DNA of 16,283 bases from NCBI GenBank assembly GCA_029058705.1, contig JAIDXA010000150.1, positions 1 through 16,283 of the forward strand, in the 5' to 3' direction. Position numbers and translations under genes: made by a program. This DNA comes from Paramuribaculum sp. (GTDB lineage Bacteria; Bacteroidota; Bacteroidia; Bacteroidales; Muribaculaceae). Below, in pieces: positions 1-7,708 of the stretch. The notes beneath the pieces were generated by a model, which had not been told where the DNA came from, ran no database searches, and saw nothing but the letters and a program-made list of their open reading frames with translations. Position 1 is the stretch's first letter; each line of letters starts with the position of its first letter.

Positions 1-284
1 GGGCTTCCGTCCCGTTGCCCGTGGGCTCGTTCTCAAAAGCGAGTGCAAAGTTAGACGTTTTTTCATTACAAACCAAATTTTCACAGATGTTTTTTCGGCG
101 GATTTGGCATCCCCAGGCGACAAAATGAATATTTGCCGTTGATTTTCACCCCGTTATAACAAAAAAAAGAAAATAAAAAAAAATCTCATCGCGGGCTCTG
201 CAGTATGAGTCGTTCCTACCGACGTTCAAATTTCCAGTTCAATGAGTCACAATCATTCAACATGACATCCAACTGTCCATATAT
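1..284. other. Non-coding left-edge region
   Basis: No convincing gene is seen here. It is AT-rich, with long A-runs around 160-183. It carries a leftward promoter at 46-77 (listed separately). A short leftward ATG frame runs from 66 to the edge, but it lies across the -7 element and is not accepted. A weak hairpin (ctcat 185-189 with atgag 205-209) is followed on the minus strand by a T-run; it has only five terminal pairs and is not called as a terminator. Confidence 0.6.
46..77 (-). promoter_or_regulatory. Bacteroidetes-type promoter reading off the left edge
   Basis: On the minus strand TTTG (74-77) is followed after exactly 20 bp by TAACTTTG (46-53). This fits the Bacteroides primary-sigma consensus TTTG-N19-21-TAnnTTTG. 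Transcription would start near position 40 and run out of the window, so the gene it serves cannot be named from the 40 bases available. Confidence 0.6.
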
Positions 285-328
285 AAAAAAAAACGGATGC
301 CGACCTAATACGGCCGACATCCGTTTTC
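285..328 (-). terminator. Rho-independent terminator after the second skp gene
   Basis: ACGGATG (293-299) pairs with CATCCGT (318-324). Further imperfect pairing inside (CGACC with GGCCG) lengthens the stem. On the minus strand the stem is followed by a run of nine T (285-293 region), and it lies 25-60 bp beyond the stop of the skp paralog that ends at 351. Stem plus T-run in the right orientation makes this the clearest terminator of the window. Confidence 0.85.
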
Positions 329-350
329 TTATCTTTTAAGATCCGATTGA

Positions 351-848
351 TTATTTCATGCCGAGCTTGGATTTTACGGCAGTGGTCACATCGATCACAT
401 CAGATCCGACATAAACAGGCGACGTGTTTTCGAAAATCATTGTGTAGTTACCTTCTGCTCCGACAGAATTGATAGCGTTGATGACTTTCTGCTGAATGGG
501 CGCGAGAAGCTGCTCCTGCTGACGCTGGAGATCTTGAGCCGCAGTTTGACGGAATTGCTGAATTTTCTGATCGAGTTCCTGAAGCTCCGACATTCTACGT
601 TCTATAATTGTCTGGGGCGATTTTTCTTCCTGAGCTTTCTGGAGATCTGCATATTTTTTCTCCATTTCACCCTGAAGAGCCTTGAATTCGTCATCATACT
701 TTTTGGAAGCTGCCTCAAGCTGAGTCTGTGCATCTTTTACATCAGACATTTCCGACATGATAGTGTTTGTGTTGACAATGCCAAACTTCTGGGCAAACGC
801 CATAGCCGGTAACGCAATTAAAACTGCGAGGAATAATCTTTTGATCAT
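351..848 (-). CDS. OmpH/Skp-family periplasmic chaperone (second paralog)
   Basis: A 165-residue Skp/OmpH-type chaperone, which holds unfolded outer-membrane proteins in the periplasm before handing them to BamA. It has a signal peptide at residues 1-19 (cleavage after AMAFA), then the family opening KFGIVNTNTIM. A long charged helical middle (about 35-120) rich in Gln, Glu, Lys and Arg is the expected coiled-coil arm, and a short beta/helix end returns to the body (SVGAEGNYTMIFENTSPVYVG). Length fits the family. It starts at ATG. It is the last gene of the leftward bamA cluster but has its own promoter 90 bp upstream and a strong terminator after it, so it can be expressed apart from bamA. 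Family assignment is firm; its precise clients are unknown. Confidence 0.93.
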   Translation of the reverse strand: MIKRLFLAVLIALPAMAFAQKFGIVNTNTIMSEMSDVKDAQTQLEAASKKYDDEFKALQGEMEKKYADLQKAQEEKSPQTIIERRMSELQELDQKIQQFRQTAAQDLQRQQEQLLAPIQQKVINAINSVGAEGNYTMIFENTSPVYVGSDVIDVTTAVKSKLGMK

Positions 849-935
849 GATTGTTATGTAAAGTAAAGTTATGATTTTTAATTTAAAGCCGGTTCATTTT
901 TTCTGGAAATTCTCAATCCATCAGCAAACCGGTTG

Positions 936-967
936 CAAAGATAAGCTATTTTCAGTCAGCAAACAAA
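936..967 (-). promoter_or_regulatory. Promoter of the second skp gene
   Basis: On the minus strand TTTG (964-967) is followed after 20 bp by TATCTTTG (936-943), an excellent match to the Bacteroidetes consensus. Transcription would begin near 930, giving a leader of about 80 bases before the ATG at 848. It lies between the two skp paralogs, so the second copy can be transcribed independently. Confidence 0.75.
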
Positions 968-990
968 AAAATATAATAAAGCCTACCTGT

Positions 991-1512
991 TTAATTTGCA
1001 TAGCCAAGCTTTGACAGCACATCGTTGCTGACGTCGATACGCGGAGATGCGAAGATTATATCGGCAGATGTCGCCCGGTCAAAAATGCACATATATGCCC
1101 GCTCCTCGGCCACTTTTTTCACTGCTTCGTAGACTTGCTCCTGAATAGGCTGCATCAAAGTCTGACGTTTTTTATAAAGTTCTCCTTCGGGCCCAAAATA
1201 TTTATTGCGAAGCTCAGCTGCGGATTTTTCTTTCGCAACAATTTCTTCTTCCATCTTCTTTTTCTGGTCGTCGGTCAAAAACGGCATCTGCGATTTATAA
1301 TTGTTATACATTGTCTCTGCTTCGCGCGCAACGTTCTCCACTTCTTTCTGCCAGCGCTGAGAGAGCTGCTCGAGCTGATTGTTGGCCACTTCATAGGCGG
1401 GAATATTCGATAGGATATATTCCATGTCAACCATGGCGAATTTCTGCGCATGTGAAGCGAACGAGCAGGCCACCACTGCGACAAGCGATAATAAGAGCTT
1501 TCTGATGTTCAT
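991..1512 (-). CDS. OmpH/Skp-family periplasmic chaperone (first paralog)
   Basis: A 173-residue Skp/OmpH-type chaperone for outer-membrane protein transit. Signal peptide at 1-22 (cleavage after ASHA), then QKFAMVDMEYILSNIPAYE, the typical Bacteroidetes OmpH opening. A coiled-coil arm occupies roughly residues 40-135, rich in Gln, Glu, Lys and Met. The C-terminal body contains AYMCIFDRATSADIIFASP, with one cysteine that is not matched in the second paralog. It starts at ATG. It lies 145 bp downstream of bamA in the same direction with no strong terminator between, so it is probably read from the bamA transcript. The two paralogs share fold and start motif but differ through most of the arm, which suggests an old duplication with divided roles rather than a recent copy. 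Confidence 0.93.
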   Translation of the reverse strand: MNIRKLLLSLVAVVACSFASHAQKFAMVDMEYILSNIPAYEVANNQLEQLSQRWQKEVENVAREAETMYNNYKSQMPFLTDDQKKKMEEEIVAKEKSAAELRNKYFGPEGELYKKRQTLMQPIQEQVYEAVKKVAEERAYMCIFDRATSADIIFASPRIDVSNDVLSKLGYAN

Positions 1513-1657
1513 AGTTTAAAGATAGAGTTGTTAGGAATTACTGTTTGTCATTTACAGTCAGAGGGAGTAATCGTGAGAGATTCCAGTCATGCGCTCCAAC
1601 CTGACTAATTAAAAGACATTTGAGATGATAAAAAGTTTAACCCAAACTTCCACAAGA
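1513..1657 (-). other. bamA–skp intergenic spacer
   Basis: 145 bases without a gene. On the minus strand it holds only weak five-pair hairpins (for example ACTGT with ACAGT) and, directly before the skp ATG, TATCTTTA, one base off the -7 consensus with no -33 partner. It contains nothing that clearly stops or starts transcription. Confidence 0.4.
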
Positions 1658-4288
1658 TCAGAATTCCTGTCCGAGAATGAAGTGGAAATGACTTCCGCCA
1701 CGCTGTCCGAAGACCTTATCGAAACCGTAGGCCCAGTCAATACCCATCATTCCGACCATCGGAAGGAATATTCGGAGACCGACTCCGGCGGAACGTTTGA
1801 GATTGAACGGAGAGAAATTCTTCACATCTGTCCATGCATTACCACCTTCGATGAAAGTAAGACCGTAAATCGTTGTCGATGTCTGCAGCATGAACGGGAA
1901 ATGAAGCTCCATCCCAAGGCGGGTATAAGCGTAGCCTTCGCGCCCCCATGGCGTCAGAGCTCCGTTGTCGTAACCCCTCAGGCCAATGGTTTCAGTCGCA
2001 TAGGTGTATGATCCCGTCATGCCGTCACCACCAACATAGAATGTTTCGAAGGGCGACTTAAGATATTTGTTGTAGCTGCCGAGAAGACCGAAGTCTGCGC
2101 GTGTCATCAACACGAGCGTCCACTGTCCGTTGGGATCAGTCAGAGGTGTGAAGGTTTTCGACTGGAATTTGAGTTTCCAGTATTCGATCCAACGATAGAG
2201 CTCCTTCTTTGATTCGGTTGTTCCCTCATCATAAAGTTTCTGCCAGTCTTTCTTGCCGAACAGCGAAGCAGGAGGTGTCATCTGCAGACTAAGAGAGAAT
2301 GTCGAGCCTCGGCGGGTATACAGAGGGTTGTCGATCGAATTGCGAGCGAGGGTCAAGCCAAGCACAAGCGAATTGGACGTTCCATTGTTCATATAGTACA
2401 GGTATTCCCAGTTTTTGAGATAATACCAGTTATAGCTCAGTTCGGCCTGGAATGTGAAATAGTCATCCGGCCATTTCAAACGTTTTCCGAAGCCGACACT
2501 GACTCCGACCATCTGAAGGACCTTGTTGGGGTCGTAGGCATTGTTGATCGAATTCTGATAATAGTCATTGTAACCGGATCCGTAGCCATAGAGGTTGCCA
2601 TATCCGTAGTTAAGATATGGATTGGACCATGTGGAGTTGTAGTAGGAAGAGTTTACACCGGTCTGACGGCTATAGTATGCGGAAACGGACAATGAATTGG
2701 GGCGTTTGCCGCCGAACCATGGATCAAGGAACGAAACACTATAGGCCTGATAGTAGCGCGCGTTGGTCTGTGCAGATATGGTGAATGTCTGTCCTTCACC
2801 CTGCGGAATCAGCCCTTTGTATGAGCTTGGATGAAGCAAATTCTTAATCGAGAAATTTGTAAACTTCAACGCGAGTTTACCAATTACGCCAGTCTGTCCC
2901 CAACCGAGCGAAAACTCGATCTGGTCGTTAGCCTTGGATTCGAGGTTGAACAGAATGTCAACGGTGCCGTTTTCCTGATTCGGTTCAGGACGGATATCCA
3001 TGTTTTCAGGGTTGAAGTGCCCTGTCTGGGCAATTTCTCGGGCTGAACGCATAAGATCGTCTTTTGAGAACAACTCACCGGGCTTAACCCTGAGTTCACG
3101 TCTGATCACTTTCTCATAGAGCCGGTCGTTACCATTTATGACAACGTTGTTGATGCGTGCCTGAGGGCCCTCCATCATACGCATTTCAAGATCAATCGAG
3201 TCGCCTTCGACATTCCGTTCGATAGGAACAAGGTCGTAAAACAGATAACCACGGTTCATGTAAAGATTGGCGACAGCGTCATCGTCATCGGTCATTCGTT
3301 TCGAGAGCAGCTTCTGGTTATAGACATCGCCCTTCTTAATTCCGAGAACGTCGTTGAGGAAGTCCGTAGGGAACACGGTGTTGCCCACCCATGAAATATC
3401 GTTTATATAATACTTCTTTCCTTCCTCGAGGGTTATATATACGTCAACTGTATTGTCATCGTAGTTAACGACGCTGTCGGAGATGATCTTGGCGTCGCGA
3501 TAGCCCTTTTCGTTATATTTCTGAATGATTCGCTTGAGGTCGTCTTCATAGTCAGACTCAACAAATTTCTTCTGCTTGAACAGGTTGAGAAGTTTTCCTT
3601 TTTCGTTGGTCTTCTTCATGGTGCGCTGAATGGCATTGTCGCTCATGACCTCATTTCCGTCAATATAAATTTTATGAACCTTGACCTTTGAGTTTTTATT
3701 GATGTTTATGTCAACAATCATTTCGTTTTTTGCAGCCAGATCCTCGCGAAGAGTGATTTTGACTTCCGCATTATTGAATCCTTTGGCGGCAAAATATTTT
3801 TTGATTATCTCTTCGGCCCGGTTCACTATATTCTGGGTGATCTGATTGCCCTTGTGGAGCTGAAGCCGCTCCTGTAGTTCATCGCGTTCGCTCTTTTTAA
3901 CGCCATAATAATGAATCGCGGAAATGCGGGGCTGCGTCCGCAGGTCGATCGTGATCCATGCTTTATCGCCGGCGGTTTTGTCGACCACTATCCTGACCTG
4001 GCTGAAGAGTCCCTGACGCCACAGCCGCTTGCTTGCAGCCGTCAGCTCCGCGCCGGGAATATCGACACGTTCGCCTATCTTAAGGCCGGCATATCCGATA
4101 ATTGTATGATCTTCATAATTATCCGCACCTTTGACCGATATTCCGGCAATTTCGTAGGTTCGCGGAATCCCGGTAAAAATCACTTTCGGATTACGCAGTG
4201 TGTCCGCAGGAGTCTGGGCGAAGCCATGGAGTCCCGAAATCAAGTAAAGACAGATGGCTGAAAATATGGCAAGAACGTTATGTCGCAT
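1658..4288 (-). CDS. bamA: BamA/Omp85 outer-membrane protein assembly factor
   Basis: BamA folds and inserts beta-barrel proteins into the outer membrane. The protein has 876 residues with a signal peptide (1 to about 25, ending GLHGFA). A periplasmic region to about residue 430 holds tandem POTRA domains, expected to be five from the length. A C-terminal 16-strand barrel ends in HFHFILGQEF with the terminal Phe of BAM substrates. The conserved L6-loop motif is present as LRGY (Arg about 771). Residues about 537-587 form an extracellular-type stretch very rich in Tyr, Asn and Gly. The start is the ATG at 4288; a TTG two codons upstream is less likely. It follows uppS by 49 bp and precedes the two skp genes, the conserved Bacteroidales order. 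Essential-function assignment is firm; POTRA count is inferred. Confidence 0.97.
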   Translation of the reverse strand: MRHNVLAIFSAICLYLISGLHGFAQTPADTLRNPKVIFTGIPRTYEIAGISVKGADNYEDHTIIGYAGLKIGERVDIPGAELTAASKRLWRQGLFSQVRIVVDKTAGDKAWITIDLRTQPRISAIHYYGVKKSERDELQERLQLHKGNQITQNIVNRAEEIIKKYFAAKGFNNAEVKITLREDLAAKNEMIVDININKNSKVKVHKIYIDGNEVMSDNAIQRTMKKTNEKGKLLNLFKQKKFVESDYEDDLKRIIQKYNEKGYRDAKIISDSVVNYDDNTVDVYITLEEGKKYYINDISWVGNTVFPTDFLNDVLGIKKGDVYNQKLLSKRMTDDDDAVANLYMNRGYLFYDLVPIERNVEGDSIDLEMRMMEGPQARINNVVINGNDRLYEKVIRRELRVKPGELFSKDDLMRSAREIAQTGHFNPENMDIRPEPNQENGTVDILFNLESKANDQIEFSLGWGQTGVIGKLALKFTNFSIKNLLHPSSYKGLIPQGEGQTFTISAQTNARYYQAYSVSFLDPWFGGKRPNSLSVSAYYSRQTGVNSSYYNSTWSNPYLNYGYGNLYGYGSGYNDYYQNSINNAYDPNKVLQMVGVSVGFGKRLKWPDDYFTFQAELSYNWYYLKNWEYLYYMNNGTSNSLVLGLTLARNSIDNPLYTRRGSTFSLSLQMTPPASLFGKKDWQKLYDEGTTESKKELYRWIEYWKLKFQSKTFTPLTDPNGQWTLVLMTRADFGLLGSYNKYLKSPFETFYVGGDGMTGSYTYATETIGLRGYDNGALTPWGREGYAYTRLGMELHFPFMLQTSTTIYGLTFIEGGNAWTDVKNFSPFNLKRSAGVGLRIFLPMVGMMGIDWAYGFDKVFGQRGGSHFHFILGQEF

Positions 4289-4337
4289 AATCAAATATGA
4301 GGATATTACTTTTTTATTGCATCAATGTGAGAATGGT

Positions 4338-5102
4338 TCAGCTGATGTTGGCATTTGGACCGGAAACCTGATCAGAAGTCAGGCCGAACCGTCTTTCGCG
4401 CCGCTGATAATCAGCTACGGCCTCCAGAAAGTCTTCGGTCGAAAAGGCAGGCCAATAGACCGGAGTGAAATATAGTTCCGAATAAGCGATCTGCCACAGG
4501 AGAAAGTTGGACACCCGCGAGTCGCCGCCGGTCCGTATCAACAGATCGGGATCAGGTATTCCAGAAGTTGTCAGCAACGAATCGACCGTCGCTTCAGAAA
4601 CGTCCTCAGGCTTCAACTGACCGGAAGCGACCTGTGCGGCTATACTCCGGGCTGCTTCGACAATTTCCCACCGGGAAGAATAGCTAAGAGCCAGATTGAC
4701 CTGAAGCCCCGTACATGCAGATGTGGCTGCAAGACTTCTCTGGAGAGAGTCGTAGGATTCGGCCGGCATACGGGCCACGTCGCCGATAACATTCAGGCGA
4801 ACATTGTTCCTGACAAGATCGGGAGTTTCTTTTTCAAGGGCAACCACAATCAAATGAAGCAGAGCCGCCACCTCTTCAGGCGGACGATTCCAGTTTTCGG
4901 TGCTGAACGCATAAAGCGTCAGGTATTTCACTCCGAGTTGCGAGGCGGCAGTTATGACAGTCCGTACTGTTTCGACTCCAGCAACATGACCTGCCGTACG
5001 CTCCATTCCATGAGATCTGGCCCAACGACCGTTTCCATCCATGATTATGGCTATATGAGCCGGAACGGATGCTGAATCTATCTGGATCGGTGTGGAATTC
5101 AT
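4338..5102 (-). CDS. uppS: Isoprenyl transferase (undecaprenyl diphosphate synthase)
   Basis: A cis-prenyltransferase that extends farnesyl diphosphate with isopentenyl diphosphate to undecaprenyl diphosphate, the lipid carrier of peptidoglycan and surface glycans. It has 254 residues, close to the family norm. Visible signatures are HIAIIMDGNGRWA (residues 16-28, catalytic Asp22), the LTLYAFSTENWNRP segment, and near the end DLLIRTGGDSRVSNFLLWQ followed by AYSELYFTPVYWPAF. The usual NYGGR motif reads SYSSR here (LALSYSSRWEI), a variant I believe is common in Bacteroidetes enzymes. It starts at ATG and sits 43 bp after the PorG-like gene and 49 bp before bamA, so it is very likely cotranscribed with them. 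Its substrate comes from the pathway that includes IspG, encoded further upstream in this window. Confidence 0.97.
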   Translation of the reverse strand: MNSTPIQIDSASVPAHIAIIMDGNGRWARSHGMERTAGHVAGVETVRTVITAASQLGVKYLTLYAFSTENWNRPPEEVAALLHLIVVALEKETPDLVRNNVRLNVIGDVARMPAESYDSLQRSLAATSACTGLQVNLALSYSSRWEIVEAARSIAAQVASGQLKPEDVSEATVDSLLTTSGIPDPDLLIRTGGDSRVSNFLLWQIAYSELYFTPVYWPAFSTEDFLEAVADYQRRERRFGLTSDQVSGPNANIS

Positions 5103-5145
5103 CTGAATTGGTTGATTGGTTAGGAATATGATTATTTAAATATTT

Positions 5146-5841
5146 TTAGTCAAGCCGGTTACATGTCGAACACCTCGGACCGAATTCATAGCTGATTCCA
5201 ACAGTCAGCCCGGAATACCAGTCGGTGTTCTTCAAAAAGGAACTTTTGATGAGGTAGAGATCGGAAAGGGTGTCGCCGTCGACATTGTCGGCAAAGACTT
5301 TTGTCATTGTAAATTCGGCAGAGAGGTTGACTCGCCGCGAGAGTTTGTAGCGCACTCCGACACCTATCGGAACGGAGAATGCCACATGCGTCGCGCCTCC
5401 GGAAGAAGCCAGGGTTGCGCCAAGGCCGACACTGACAAACGGCGACCAACGTTTCAGCCGCTTGTAAGTTTCGCCGATCCCGAAAGCAAAAAAGTTGCAC
5501 TCACCCCTGACCGAAAGGTCGGCTACGGTTGACTTGAACGAATAGTTTTCGCCAAAAGGCAATACGTTTTCAAATTCCGACGTATTTCCGGATATAGTCG
5601 AAAAACCGAGCTGCGCGCGCAGAGCCCAGCGACTGTCGAAAAGGTATCGCATGTTAAGAGCGGCCGCGAGTCCAGGGTGTTTGAAAAGACTGCTTTCATT
5701 GGCGTCGCCAAGATAGCCGCTCATTCCGAGACCAACACCGAAGTCATACTTATAGCTCTCCACATCGTCAGCTGCCGCAGCATCAAATGAGATCGCCGCA
5801 ACACTAATGGCCGGAATCAATATTCGCGTCAGTTTATTCAC
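5146..5841 (-). CDS. DUF6089 / PorG-like outer-membrane beta-barrel protein
   Basis: A 231-residue predicted eight-stranded outer-membrane barrel: signal peptide 1-23 (ending DAAA), then alternating strands with Gly/aromatic patterns throughout. A late block, KNTDWYSGLTVGISYEFGP, is followed by a C-terminal CSTC pair (Cys224, Cys227), which I recognise as typical of the DUF6089 family. P. gingivalis PorG, a type IX secretion component bound to the PorKN ring, belongs to this family and is encoded in the same order before uppS and bamA. The start is GTG at 5841; an in-frame stop codon lies directly upstream, so no longer start exists. It follows the DUF6242 gene by 61 bp with no terminator. 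Whether it serves type IX secretion in this organism cannot be told from the window. Confidence 0.85.
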   Translation of the reverse strand: MNKLTRILIPAISVAAISFDAAAADDVESYKYDFGVGLGMSGYLGDANESSLFKHPGLAAALNMRYLFDSRWALRAQLGFSTISGNTSEFENVLPFGENYSFKSTVADLSVRGECNFFAFGIGETYKRLKRWSPFVSVGLGATLASSGGATHVAFSVPIGVGVRYKLSRRVNLSAEFTMTKVFADNVDGDTLSDLYLIKSSFLKNTDWYSGLTVGISYEFGPRCSTCNRLD

Positions 5842-5902
5842 TTAATTTTTTGGCTGATTCTGATGGAAGAACAAGGCACTCACGGTTGGATGCCGAAAAA
5901 AA

Positions 5903-7417
5903 TCACTGAAGTGGTTTAAACATCAACCGGTTGATAAGACCTCGCCATACACGGGTGTTCAGTTCTCCACCGGATGTGTTGCCCCCGAAGAGATATATGT
6001 AGGGGCATTCCCATGATTCGATAGGCTTGATGCCGCGTGCAGAGCTCCTGACAGAAAACCAAGCCGGCATCACAGGCATTTCCAGAGACCGCCATGCCGA
6101 AGCCGCTCTTGAAGAAATTGTGTTTTCAAACACCAGCGCTGAAGCTCCGGATAGAGTCGGGACAGCCGACGGGAGCTGCATAAGTTCGCCAGCGCTTGTC
6201 CAGCTTGTTCCGCGGTCATATGAGACATAGACCGTACGTGAAAGCGTTCCGTCGGCCAGATCCCCGCCAAAAGCGAGAAGCACTGATTCTTTTGTGACAA
6301 TCCAGTTTTCGGAAGTCTTGAATGCGAAATAGGGAATCAATACGGGAGCGGCCACCCCTGGAATGGATGTCGAACTGATAGCAGCCCATTGAGAGCCATC
6401 GAAGGCCCAGACAGCCCCCACATGCTCCCCGGCAGCAGTACGGCCTCCAATTACGATCATCATCGGAGTTGTCGACCATTCTGAAGTATAGGTGACGGCC
6501 GAGCTTGTCGCATCGACAGGCGCCGAAGTCAGCACCTTGCCGCTTACTCCTTCCGGATATGAAACATAATCATATGTTCCGTCGGACTGTTTGAGTGTGC
6601 CGAGAACCATCGCACCATATCCTCCGTAGATATGACTCATTTTGGCGTTCACTGCGGTCCAGCTAAGGCCATTGTCAGTCGATTTGAGCAGATTGTCGTT
6701 TTCATCACGCGCATAAAGGGCATCAGACGCGGCAACGACCGAATTAACGACGAAACCCGCAGGCAACGTGACCGACTTCACATCCCAGTCGTTGTTGGCC
6801 GGATTGGATGAAAGCGCCACCGTCGATTCATTGACTCCGGCAGCAAAACAAATAGCCTTTCCGGCAAAATCCACTGCATGAATAACCTCCGGATCAGAAA
6901 TCGTTGTCGGACAAGCCGACCATGAGGCATCGCCCCATGCAAGCGAGTCCGGCTTCATTTTGTGGACATTGACAAAAATGCGGTAGTCACGCTCAACCTT
7001 TTCATTGGCAGAGACAAGATGAAGCGAGACATATCCCCGTGAGAAGTCAATCGCTTCCGAGGAGTTCTGAAGATAATTCACGACCGTGTCCTGCCCGTTC
7101 GAGCCGGGCATTGTGATATCAGCCACACTGACAGACGAAAACGTCATTGAAACACCAAGCGAATCAACCCTTGTTCCAAGAGGCAGAGAGTCAGCGTTGA
7201 AAACCGTAGCTGTGTTGAGGTCGATAGAGAAATAGACCTGATCGAGATTGGATAGAATACTGTCGTCTGCGTTCAGGCTGAACGTTTTCACCATCACAGC
7301 AAACTCGGCAGAGTCATCAACCGGATCATCATTGTCATCCGAATCATTACAGGCAGAAAACACAAACAGTCCGCATAACGCGACCAACATCATATAGAGA
7401 GGATTGTATCTCTTCAT
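5903..7417 (-). CDS. DUF6242 surface-type lipoprotein with beta-propeller-like repeats
   Basis: A 504-residue lipoprotein of the DUF6242 family; its molecular function is unknown. The N-terminus is a lipoprotein signal with lipobox FSAC and lipidated Cys23. It is followed by an acidic stretch (NDSDDNDDPVDD) resembling the Bacteroidetes export signal for surface lipoproteins. Residues about 35-155 form a beta-rich domain. From about 160 on there are repeated modules resembling Kelch/BNR propellers (VIGGRTAAGEHVGAVWAFDG, YVSYDRGTSWTSAGE, YLFGGNTSGGELNTRVWRG), ending in the family-typical VWRGLINRLMFKPLQ. It starts at ATG. It is the first gene of the leftward envelope cluster, with a promoter element and about 185 bases of leader upstream. 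A ligand-binding or glycan-associated role is only a guess from the propeller-like fold. Confidence 0.88.
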   Translation of the reverse strand: MKRYNPLYMMLVALCGLFVFSACNDSDDNDDPVDDSAEFAVMVKTFSLNADDSILSNLDQVYFSIDLNTATVFNADSLPLGTRVDSLGVSMTFSSVSVADITMPGSNGQDTVVNYLQNSSEAIDFSRGYVSLHLVSANEKVERDYRIFVNVHKMKPDSLAWGDASWSACPTTISDPEVIHAVDFAGKAICFAAGVNESTVALSSNPANNDWDVKSVTLPAGFVVNSVVAASDALYARDENDNLLKSTDNGLSWTAVNAKMSHIYGGYGAMVLGTLKQSDGTYDYVSYPEGVSGKVLTSAPVDATSSAVTYTSEWSTTPMMIVIGGRTAAGEHVGAVWAFDGSQWAAISSTSIPGVAAPVLIPYFAFKTSENWIVTKESVLLAFGGDLADGTLSRTVYVSYDRGTSWTSAGELMQLPSAVPTLSGASALVFENTISSRAASAWRSLEMPVMPAWFSVRSSARGIKPIESWECPYIYLFGGNTSGGELNTRVWRGLINRLMFKPLQ

Positions 7418-7607
7418 AAAACGGGGATTCTATTCATAAATTAAAGTGGCTCAAGTCAGGACAATGCCTTCATCAAACAGCTGACGGCACATACCCGTGG
7501 CATTTACAGGAAAGACCCTGCACAGCCACAAATATTCTCATATCGCCTTTTGCAACTGAGTGATTCCGGCTCTGAAAAACAGAGACACGGGTTTACAGTT
7601 CAAGTTG
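7418..7607 (-). promoter_or_regulatory. Long 5' leader of the DUF6242 gene, possibly structured
   Basis: About 185 bases separate the likely transcription start from the ATG. On the minus strand AATGCC (7499-7504) can pair with GGCATT (7463-7468), enclosing a smaller hairpin (ACGG with CCGT, 7484-7498). A 22-codon open frame runs from ATG at 7541 to TGA at 7473, containing CKC. None of this matches a riboswitch I know. It may be an ordinary leader. Confidence 0.3.
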
Positions 7608-7615
7608 CAAAGGTA
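7608..7615 (-). promoter_or_regulatory. -7 promoter element before the DUF6242 gene
   Basis: On the minus strand this reads TACCTTTG, matching TAnnTTTG. The nearest upstream TTTG is 26 bp away, longer than the usual 19-21, so the -33 element is weak or absent. It is the only promoter-like signal between ribD and the DUF6242 gene and could serve the whole cluster down to the first skp. Confidence 0.5.
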
Positions 7616-7708
7616 ACAAGTTTTTAAGAAATAGTAAGGAGCAAAAAGTTAAATTTGGTAATGAAATCGAGTTTTTAGAAACATCCGGCCTTTCGCAATG
7701 CCTGTTTT

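Noticed and set aside
1..66. Leftward ATG frame reaching the window edge
   Set aside because: The ATG lies upstream of the start site predicted from the promoter at 46-77, so the frame could not be translated from that transcript.
160..209. Second terminator-like stem with a T-run on the minus strand
   Set aside because: Only five terminal base pairs with a poorly paired interior; the T-run alone is expected in this AT-rich stretch.
7676..7708. Weak hairpin after ribD (AAACAGGC with GCC…TGTTT on the minus strand)
   Set aside because: It needs a three-base bulge and has no T-run after it, so it is not convincing as a terminator.
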